From NCBI GenBank assembly GCA_963675135.1, contig OY776124.1, positions 21,760,066 through 21,824,065 of the forward strand: a DNA stretch of 64,000 nucleotides, written 5' to 3'. The position numbers and the translations under genes were made by a program. The notes below the pieces were generated by a model, which saw only the letters and a list, made by a program, of their open reading frames with translations, was not told the origin of the DNA and ran no database searches. This stretch comes from Galeopsis tetrahit (Eukaryota > Streptophyta > Magnoliopsida > Lamiales > Lamiaceae). The number at the start of each line of letters is the position of its first letter. The first letter of the stretch is position 1. Of the stretch, positions 56,032 through 64,000 are shown piece after piece.

Positions 56032-58731
56032 TGTTGGTCCCAAGTTGAGTTGAGATTGATTAAGCTAGTAAAATTTTAGAGGGGAGGGGTGAATAAACTT
56101 TTAAAAATCTTTCAAAATATCAGAGTGTAATACGGAATAGTATTTTGTACAGTACTGTTCTTACTCAGTCAGCACAGTACTTACAGTTTCAAGTTTTATA
56201 CTCAACTTTTATTTTGAACTTTTAATTAGTAAACTTTTACTGTTCTTTATTAGACAAATATAAACAGATATCAAACAGAAAGTAAAGAACACAAGATTTA
56301 TAGTGGTTCGACAAATGTCTACATCCACTCTCACAACTCTAGTTGTGAAGTTTTATTAACTCCTTTTTGAGTTTCTTGTGGCTTAAAGTCCCAAGACTAA
56401 GACTTTGATCTTTTCGATTACACATCTAAGTGTATCTTCGATCTACTAGTAATTCTACAAGTAACTAGCACACTTGTTTTACAAAGTTCACAAACTAAAA
56501 TGTAAAGTAAACTTCTCTGTGAGTAGCCTTTGATTCTTCTCTTCTTTGATATCCTTCAACTCTGTGAGTTCTTTGAATGCTTCTTAGACTTTAATTGCTT
56601 TTGAATGCTCTTAGATCAGTAGTCTTTGCAGTAGAAGATCACACAGTTGTCACGCCCCAATTTTCATAAAAATAGATTTTAGCAAAAATACTTACACAAT
56701 TAATACAAGAAAGTGGACTCACAAATTTATTTGGCAATAGATTTTAAATAGAAATTAGCGGAAAAATGAATTTTAACTTCAAATATAAATTGTACCAAAC
56801 TTGTTTATCTCATAAGATATCTCACTATTGAAATACTTAAAATTTAAATAAACTAGTTCATCAAATTCTTAAAATAAAATGTAACGAGCTTAATTGACAT
56901 CCACCGCCTCTCCTCGCTATCAACTCATCAATTGAATCTGAAATGTTAAATGTATGGTATGAGCAAAACCACTAAATCAGTGAAGTCAATTTGACAATAG
57001 TAATTACGACATACAAATAAAATGTATAGCCACATAAAATCACATAATTCACAAAAAATCACATAAGCACCTTTCATCTCACATAAGCATTTTTTCATCA
57101 TACTTTTTATTAATTATTAATTATGTTTCACGGTTATACCAAGGATCTCTTTTAAATCCCACTAGGTCCCCCTCAAAGACCTCTTTTCAGTCTCGAGTTC
57201 TTTTCTTGTGCACGGCGGATCCCCCAAAGACCTCTCTTCAATCTCGGGTTCACCGAGGACCTCTTTTCAGTCCCGGGCCTCTTTTAAGCCCCTGGCCTTT
57301 CATAATCTTTTACATTAATAAATTCACTCACATTCAAGTCATATCATAATGCACTTAAACATCTTTTACATTAAAATATTCACCAACATTCAAGTCACAT
57401 CATATTGCACATAAACAATTTATTCATACGAAGCAATTAATAAAGGCAAAGAAACCACACCTGAAATAAATGTTGTGGATGCAATTGATGCAATCAAAAT
57501 AACCTTAATCCTTTTGGAGTCGGCTTCCATGAAATGTGAGTAGAATGAATAAATCTAGGGGTTTGTGTGAAAATATTATGATGTGTGTTTTTGGTTTGTG
57601 AACATGGAACTCTATTTATAGGGGAGAGAATATGTTTTCTTGTGAGAAAAGTTAGAGATTTAAATTAACCATAAAACTGAGATTTGATTTACTTAAAATA
57701 TCTCTTAATATACTTGGCTGCTTAAGAATAATTAATTAAGGAAATATATAATTTTATAATAAGAATAATAAGAAGAAAAGATGAGGAACAAATTAATTTA
57801 AGATTGGTTTTGAAATCAATTGAAGGCATTTGAGATTTTTAAATAAGAAATTAGATATCGTGCATCTTTTTCGAAAAATTCAAAGTAAACGATTATTATT
57901 ATTTTTATAGTTAGGAAAATAGAATAGTAATATTCAAATTAGTGAATTTTATGCCAAAAATGCATTCTTCTAAAATTGAATAAAGGTATATATAAAAAAA
58001 TAACTAATTTCAGATTTTTCGGGGTGTTACAATAGTATTTATAGACATTAGTATGACAGTTAGCAGTTTGTGAAACTAACTCAAACTGTTTTTTTAACTT
58101 ATTCTTTTGTAACCGACTTTGTAACTTCCTTCACTTATCCAAGTCAGCATATCTTCAAATAAATTCAGTTACATCATTAAATAAATTTTCCAAACTTATT
58201 CTGCTCCAGCACAGTAAAATTACTCTTCTTCTATTTTACTGTTCTTGGTCCAACTCAGCACAGTTCTCAACATTTGTTCTGAATATCTTCAGAATGTTTC
58301 TCTATATCTATGAGCTTCATTTCAACTCTTCTTGAAAGTCTTCTCATTCTGAAGTAGTCTTCTGAGTCTTCATTAGTCTTCTGATCTTGCTCTAATCTAC
58401 TGTTCTGAACTTTACAATGTTAATTACAACAAACTACAAACTTACAAATATAAAATCTATCTATACTACATCTGAACTATATACAAAAGAGTACATCTAA
58501 GTCTTATACTATAAGTTGTCTATACAATTCAAACATCAGCTTAGTTCCTAACAGTTCATAATATTTCTCATATTTCACACATAAGATCAGTAACTCAGAT
58601 TATAAGTTTTCTTAAGATGACTTAGTTAAGATGACTTCCAACCACATATATCATTAACTTTAAGTTGCTTTTGGCCATCAAAACTCAATCTCATCAACTA
58701 GAACATTGTTTCAAGGTTTCATATCCCAACA
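56032..58731 (-). mobile_element. 5' LTR of element C, split by another solo LTR
   Basis: Ends TGTTGGTCCCAAGTTGAG (plus-strand reading) and ATATCCCAACA. Without the 1384-bp insertion and its TSD it is about 1.31 kb. It shares the block GAGGGGAGGGGTGAATA with the A-family LTRs but is otherwise diverged. A second copy of this LTR type begins at 63897. Confidence 0.85.
56648..58031. mobile_element. Solo LTR, Ty3/gypsy type, inside the element C LTR
   Basis: 1384 bp with imperfect inverted ends TGTCACGCCCC and GGGGTGTTACA, typical of plant Ty3/gypsy LTRs (TGTAACACCCC type). The flanking 5-mers are ACAGT (56643-56647) and ATAGT (58032-58036), a TSD with one mismatch. No internal region or ORF is present. 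Orientation is uncertain. It has a run of near-repeats of CCTCTTTTCAGTC around 57180-57290. Confidence 0.75.
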
Positions 58732-59494
58732 ATGCCTAATGTCGGAGCACTTAACATAATCTGATAATATTAAAATTCTTGATATATATGTTGTTGTCAT
58801 CTAAGTTTCTAACTGTCACATTTGTTTACTAATTATACAAATTATGTGATCTCCACAATAACTGTGTGTGTATTTTTATTTTTCTTAAGATCTTTTTAGA
58901 CTAATATTTAGCCCATGTACACAGTCTTCTTCAGAAGATGAACAACATTTCATTCAACGCTAACCATGGTGCATCTTTTTCAGGTGTGTCTTCTCGTGAT
59001 GCTGAGAACATAGATAGTCATGATAATGAAAATGTGAAAGAAGAGGATTACCATGCCATTAATATTGATGATGGTGATTATGATGGTGGCGATTCCTAGG
59101 AGTTAATATTTATGTTATAAATTAGTTTATTTTTATTGGTGATGTTATAAATTAGTTTACAATGTTTAGAACTTATTATTTTTATTATGACGTTAGTTAT
59201 TTTAAATTGTATATAACTTCAAAGTTATTATATATTTTTTTAATTTGATTTTATATTTGAATTCTAATGGCCATATGCTGTGTAATTTCAATTTATTTTG
59301 ATAGAACTTTTTAATATAACAATAAAAAATTAATATTTTTAAAAATAAATTCCAGCAAAAGAAGACACATGAAAAATTCCAATAGAAAATAACTGTTGGA
59401 ATTGACGATGAAGTTTGTGATGAAAAGTTTCCAATAGTTGAATATTCCAGTGGTACATATCCATTGCAATAAAATTACGATTTTTTGTTGTTAG
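58732..59494. other. Non-LTR flank with a possible small exon or transposon remnant
   Basis: AT-rich sequence flanking element C. One small plus-strand frame from ATG 58938 to TAG 59099 (53 codons) ends in an acidic tail of the type ENVKEEDYHAINIDDGDYDGGDS. A good 3' splice motif, CATCTTTTTCAG, lies inside it. It could be the last exon of a degraded transposase gene. From about 59340 the sequence carries TTCCAA/TTGGAA repeats. Confidence 0.25.
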
Positions 59495-60090
59495 TATTAG
59501 GAATTAATATACAAGAATTAATTATCAACCTCTCTACAAGTTCGGACATTTAGATGAGACAGAATTCTTTCATGGTATCAAAGCCTCCAAGCAGACGACC
59601 TGGGTTCGATTCCTGCAGAAAGCAACTCCACCCATTTAAATTGTCCACTCGATGGCTCCTCCCCAAAGGGTAAGAGGTGATAATCCGGCCCACGAGTGAG
59701 GGGGAGTATTAGGAATTTATATACAATAATTAATTCCCAACCTCTCTACAAGTTCGGACTTTTAGATGAGACAGAATTCTGTCAAAATCCATTGGAAAGA
59801 ATTCCAACGAAAAATTATTGTTGGATTTGTTAATGGAATTTACGTTGGAAAGAATTTCAATAGGTGAAATTTCCAACAATCAAGATCCGTTGGAATGTGT
59901 CGTCGAAAAAAAATTCAACTGGAATTTTCGTTGGAATTTTGCAATTCTAAAGCTCACTTTTTCAATGGTCGTATTTTCATTGGAATTTTTGTTGGAATCA
60001 CTGATTCCAACGATAAAAATACAAAAAAAACCGTTGGAATTTTCCTGTTGGATTTTCACTATTCGCATTCCTTCCATTGCATGTCTTGTA
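59340..60090. repeat. Array of short TTGGAAT/ATTCCAA subterminal-type repeats
   Basis: Many direct and inverted copies of cores such as CCGTTGGAAT, CGTTGGAA and ATTCCAACG occur over about 0.7 kb, interrupted by a TRIM (59495-59784). Such arrays are characteristic of the subterminal regions of plant class II elements (CACTA/En-Spm and similar), where transposase binds. I cannot identify the termini. The ORFs read from this stretch are products of the repeats and are not annotated. Confidence 0.45.
59495..59784 (+). mobile_element. TRIM: 290-bp miniature LTR retrotransposon
   Basis: Two 78-bp LTR-like direct repeats (59495-59572 and 59707-59784), about 90% alike, starting TATTAGGAAT and ending in TCA. 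Directly after the first repeat is a PBS, TGGTATCAAAGCC (59573-59585), one base from the usual site. Directly before the second is a PPT, GAGTGAGGGGGAG (59694-59706). The 121-bp interior is non-coding and contains GGTTCGATTCC, a perfect match to the tRNA B-box consensus. No clear TSD is seen. It is non-autonomous and needs enzymes from another element. Confidence 0.82.
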
Positions 60091-60293
60091 ATAGACCTAC
60101 GAAGGCCACCCTTCTTTTTTCTATTTCTTCATCATCTAGCCCGAACGTGTCATCGATTGCATCTATATTATCAATTTTGTTTCTTCTCTTTTCGATTCTT
60201 GTATCCAGACATTTAAATACCGATTTTCACCACTCCTTCGGGTCCCCTTTTAGCCTTTTTAGTTTTTCTTTCAGCACATAGCCTCCTCATCCC

Positions 60294-60770
60294 CTATATC
60301 TCGTAGGATGCCCACTTATGTGTTGCAAACTCACTGAATTTTTGGTGATGCAACCATACATTAGAGAAACAGAATGGTTTAGGTTCCCAATCCAAGCAGC
60401 TTGTCGTGGTTATAATTGGGCAATAATCTGATATAGATCGCCCCAAACCCTTTAATTCCTGAGCTGGCCACTTCTCTGACCATGCCTCATTGACGAGTAA
60501 CCTATCCAGCCTACTTTTACACGTGCCATCGGGCCTAAACCACGTATACTTGCGACCCCTAAGTGGGACGTCTATAAGGTCACATGATCGAATGAAGTAG
60601 TCGAAAGCCATTCAATATCTGTTGTCCGCCCTTTCTTCCCTGGCCATTTCCCTCATCTTCAAACCTGATGGCGTTGAAGTCACCCATCAAGAATACACAA
60701 GTCTGATGGAGTTTAAGTACAAGTCCTTTGCCCTATTTGCTCAGCCCTCCAATGTATCATTATCTGGCCC
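60294..60770 (-). pseudogene. LINE (L1-type) endonuclease domain fragment
   Basis: Minus strand. In one frame it reads GDFNAIR, the conserved EEP-endonuclease core. A frameshift near 60610 follows, then a 105-codon frame (60611-60294) with RKYTWFRPDG, SRLDRLLVN and W, followed by SDYCPI. In the family this last motif is SDHCPI; the catalytic His is Tyr here. The rest of ORF2, including RT, is absent. It is a dead fragment. Confidence 0.75.
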
Positions 60771-61409
60771 AGTCCCCAAGTTTTCTTTTTAGTGTTTGGC
60801 CAGGTCCTACTACCTGTTCCTGACTTTTATATTTCGCCATTATTCTCTGCGTGGGTCCCCCACATCTCGGGACTGCTGAGCAGGCGTGCTTGTCCACGCC
60901 TAATTCCTCGACAACTGTTCTCGAGGTATTTGGCGGCAGACTTGCATTCAATACTCTTCTCTCACACCACTCAATGTTCTCTTTATTAATATTAAATTAT
61001 CTATTTGGTCTATTAATTCATTTTAAAATGGATCCAATTACACTCATGTAACTGGTACACAAGAGTGCAACTCAACAAAGATTGTTAATTGGGTGGTGAG
61101 GCTCCTCCAATGCGTTGTGATGAGTGATGAAAAATTTCTTAAACAAAGTTGTAAATAATTATTATTGCATTAAATTTAATTAATTTGTCGCAGCTATTTG
61201 TAATTGGGGTAAAAACCAAATTTATATGGGTAATTGAGGTAGAATGTAGGAAGAAGAAAATGTAGATAGAGAAAGATGGGTAAGAAAGAAAAAAAAATAG
61301 AGAAAGATAGTGTACTATGACAAATAAGGAAATATGAACTTTAAGTTGGGACGAACTAATTAAAATAGAAAGTGTAAACCTTACCAAGGGAGGGAAGGAG
61401 TATACATTT
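60771..61409. other. Intergenic stretch with a possible Stowaway-like MITE end
   Basis: No gene is seen. Near its right end the sequence AAGGGAGGGAAGGAGTA (about 61386-61402) resembles the inverted-repeat end of Stowaway MITEs (GGGACGGAGGGAGTA type). I could not find the matching left end, so at most a remnant is present. Confidence 0.25.
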
Positions 61410-61922
61410 CACTACAAAAAAAGCCTGATTTTGATATCGAAATTTTGAGACGGACACCTAATCCGTCTCTAATAGATACAGATTTGTTAAAAATCGAGAT
61501 TTGAAACCGAAAATAAAACTGTCTCTCATTATAAACAGATTAGATACGACTTTTAGTTTCGAAAGTTTTAGATACGGACTAGATACGCGACTTTCGATTT
61601 TGAGAGTTTTAGATACGGATTGGATACATATACCACCGTCTCTAAACAATCAATTTTTTCTCCCCAATATAAAACAAGATAAGGTGGTACACGAAATTTG
61701 CGATACAGAATCTAACCATCTCTAATCTGTATCTAATTAGTCAAATGATAAAATTAAATTAAAAAATAAATCAAAACCTTATGTATATAGAGAATTGAGA
61801 ATGAGAGAATATGGACGGAGTTATATTAATTTATTTACTCTTTTATTTAATTAATAAATAGTAAAAAAAAATAAAAAAATAATTAATATATCTTCTATGT
61901 ATCGGATAAATATAAATGTTAG
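61410..61922 (+). mobile_element. CACTA (En/Spm-type) element terminus
   Basis: Begins CACTACAAAAAAAGCC, a typical plant CACTA terminal repeat. Many direct and inverted copies of a subterminal motif around GATACGGA/CCGTCTCTAA follow for about 330 bp. The opposite terminus (TTTTTGTAGTG) is not seen before the solo LTR at 61923 or after it, so this is one end of a truncated or internally lost element. No transposase ORF. Confidence 0.65.
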
Positions 61923-63648
61923 TGTTGGGAATAAAATGAGTTTTGATTATGATACCAAAACCCCCCTGAGACATGCCAAATAGATAAGTCAAGATTAATG
62001 AACATGGTCCAAGACTGTTGGAACATGTAGACTAAGACAAGTAGATAAGCTGATATGTTAGGCAGCTTTTAGATGAATAGATGCACTGGTTGAGGGGGAA
62101 CATATGCTTTAAAGTCTATCAAGAACAAGTCCCCTCAAGGCTCAAGTGAAATGTGTCCCAAGTCTGCTGAATAAACAAGTATGCTGATCAAGAGTGAATA
62201 GATTGTGGGACAATCTTTCTGAAGATCAAGCATAACAAATGCATCATCTAGACACAACCTGCTAAAGCATTTTTGCTCAGGAGGTTTGTCCAGGAGAGTT
62301 GTCTCAACACACTTGTACCAGAACCATGTCTAAATGATTCCAACTGTGCTGATATGGTCAAAGAAAACTACTCTATGTCATGAAAGAACAAGATCCAATC
62401 TAAGGATGCATAGAGACATTCAAAGAAAGAGAAAGAGCCAAATCATCTGAAGAGAGCATGCCAATCCTGCTGATAAGTGAACTCTGCTGGAACTGATAAG
62501 CAGAGTTGTCCAAGAGATAAGGAATATTGTCTATATCATAGGACTAATCATCAGAAGCCATGTCCATGATTGACCAAGTGAATCTTGAAGTCAGACCTTG
62601 GGAAAAGTGTTGCAGAATGAAGACAAAGTGGTTACATTCGTTTATTTCCCAAGTTAAGGATATGTCACTATCAGAATCTGTCTTCCAGTTTGAAGATTTC
62701 AAGGAAGACATTTATAGACATTTGAGGCTGCCTCTCCAACAGGAAAATCCTCAAATTTATCTATAAATACAGAAGTGTGAAGACCATTTGAAGAAACCTC
62801 AACACATCCAACTATCCTAAAAGTTAACAAGTGCTTTCAAGCTCTCAAAAGACATTCTTAGTCTTCATACACTTTATTCTAAGTTGAACCCCATTGTATA
62901 TCCATACAAAGCTTAGAGAGATATCCTATCCTTATACACTGATCTTCATTGTAAAGGATATCTCATTAGTTGGAACCTTACTTAAACCCTTATATCTTTC
63001 AAGTGAGAAAGTGAGAAGGTTGTAGTAGTAGAAGTGGAAGGAACTAACTGTTGAGAGAAGAACAGTTCAGTTCTGAGTTGAGAAAGGGTACAAGGACTCT
63101 AGACATCCTAGGGATCAAGGCACCAAGGAGTGGTGTGGTTGATCAGGTGCACCTTGGCACTATAAAACAAGTTAATTCCAAAAGTGAAGGAATTATCTTG
63201 TTAAATCAGGGAAAGTGGATGTAGGAGCTTGAGTCTCGGAATCACTATAAACCTTTGTGTTGATTTACATTCAAAGTACTTTACATATATTCAACACTGC
63301 ACACAAACTAGACTTTCAAGGATACATATCACAAACTGTGCAAAAATCTGATTTGGACAAGTTCCCTGAACTGGATAAACTGTTAAAATAATTTTAGAAT
63401 TAAAAGGAGTTTAAACGAAGGGCCAACCACTAATTCCGCACATATAACTCACTTAGATAGTTATTCAACTAAGTACTCAATAGTACTTAGTAGTTTGATT
63501 ATCTTAGAGGAGTTAATTATATCAGTAGAGTTGTCCAGGACAACCTTGCTGAAGAATGGTTTGATCAAGTTTTCAAAAAGAAATTGCATACAAGTGTATT
63601 CCCCTCCCCCCCCCATACACTTGTTATATACTCCTTTTAGGACCAACA
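61923..63648 (+). mobile_element. Solo LTR of the B family, with perfect TSD
   Basis: 1726 bp, starting TGTTGGGAATAAAATGAG and ending TTTTAGGACCAACA, with the 5-bp TSD GTTAG at 61918-61922 and 63649-63653. Its first 430 bp match the truncated LTR of element B (14048-14475). It contains a C-rich run at about 63600-63614. A 68-codon frame inside (62560-62766) is not a recognisable gene. It gives the full-length LTR of the family. Confidence 0.92.
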
Positions 63649-63896
63649 GTTAGAATAATACTGTGTAGATATATTTTAGGATAGATATAGATATTATAAT
63701 ATAATAATAATAATATTATATTATATCTTCAATTCCATATGCCAATATATATATCAATTGATTTTCTAATGAAAATATTCAAAGAATTGATTCTCGTATA
63801 TCAATTTTGTAAATTAAAAAAAAAAAGGAGGTGTCATTTTATAATTTTTTAAATTTGTATAGTATTTTTTTAAAAAGATTTAGATTAAAAAACAAT
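63649..63896. other. AT-rich spacer with TA/TAA microsatellite
   Basis: Between two LTRs. It contains near-palindromic AT repeats (about 63685-63730, TATTATAATATAATAATAAT type) and A or T runs. No gene. Confidence 0.6.
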
Positions 63897-64000
63897 TGTT
63901 GGTCCCAAGTTGAGTTAATAATATTGAGTAAGCTAGTAAAAGTCTAGAGGGGAGGGGTGAATAGACCTAGACTTTTAAAAATCTTTCAATATATCAGAAT
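63897..64000 (-). mobile_element. Start of a C-type LTR at the window edge
   Basis: TGTTGGTCCCAAGTTGAGTT and the next 85 bp align with the beginning of the element C LTR (56032). It continues beyond the window. Preceding bases ACAAT would be the TSD to look for at the far end. By analogy its coding sense is minus. Confidence 0.75.

Noticed and set aside
59573..59610. Possible tRNA gene (initiator-tRNA-like bases and B box)
   Set aside because: Only the PBS 13-mer and an isolated B-box motif are present. There is no cloverleaf, and the bases lie between two 78-bp direct repeats with a PPT, so a TRIM explains them.
59818..60281. Long plus-strand frames reading through the TTGGAA array
   Set aside because: They are composed of repeat units and Phe/Ser-rich low-complexity translation, overlap in two frames and match no family known to me.
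61386..61402. Complete Stowaway MITE
   Set aside because: Only one degenerate end is visible; the matching inverted left end and TA duplication were not found.
1..64000. Host protein-coding genes, CRISPR arrays, rRNA or organelle-derived DNA
   Set aside because: All substantial frames are gag, pol, ORF3 or LINE fragments, or shadows of these on the opposite strand. No regularly spaced repeat array or conserved RNA gene was recognised.

Overview
The window is plant nuclear DNA, almost certainly from a flowering plant. It is a nest of Ty1/copia LTR retrotransposons with smaller fragments of other transposable elements. I find no convincing host gene, rRNA, tRNA, or bacterial or organellar feature. 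Every primer-binding site I can read has the core TGGTATCAGAGC, the usual initiator-tRNA-Met site of plant copia elements. The pol genes have the copia order (protease, integrase, reverse transcriptase, RNase H).

Layout. (1) 1-5116 is element G, minus strand. It has lost RT and RNase H, so its integrase reads directly into a third ORF (ORF3). (2) 5117-14475 is element B, plus strand, fused head-on to G. It has a gag tail split by a solo LTR (5428-6857), an intact 1129-residue pol (7869-11258), a shortened ORF3 (11767-13581), a polypurine tract (PPT) and the first 428 bp of its 3' LTR. (3) 14476-32908 is element A, minus strand. It has a truncated 3' LTR, ORF3, a pol lacking RNase H, gag and a full 5' LTR. 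A second type of copia element, F (20409-28195, plus strand, target-site duplication AACCC), sits inside its integrase. (4) 32909-38357 plus 54029-58731 are two parts of element C, minus strand. They are separated by the full-length element A2 (38358-51043, TSD TCTTA), a sister of A, and by a 2.25-kb block from a third copia family (E). Block E is flanked by 692-bp direct repeats. C's 5' LTR is itself split by a solo LTR of Ty3/gypsy type (56648-58031). (5) 58732-64000 is a patchwork: DNA-transposon-like subterminal repeats, a 290-bp TRIM, a LINE endonuclease fragment, a CACTA terminus, a solo LTR of the B family (61923-63648, TSD GTTAG), and the start of another C-type LTR at the window edge.

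Elements A, A2, B, C and G look like the Sirevirus/Maximus type: long LTRs, a coiled-coil gag, gag and pol in one frame separated by a stop, a G-rich PPT and an extra ORF after pol. ORF3 has a globular N-terminal domain, a low-complexity P/T/S/E-rich middle, a coiled coil and a conserved C-terminal domain. Its function is unknown.

The most interesting observation is a comparison of A with A2. A2 lacks exactly a 1152-bp (384-codon) GT...AG segment of A that spans the gag coiled coil and the gag stop codon. The result is an in-frame Gag-Pol fusion. This looks like the footprint of exitron-type splicing followed by retrotransposition, and suggests that alternative splicing controls Gag versus Gag-Pol output. 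Other second-look items are repeated pol-ORF3 deletions, a conserved internal PPT after pol, the 692-bp duplication around E, and a TRIM carrying a perfect Pol III B-box motif.
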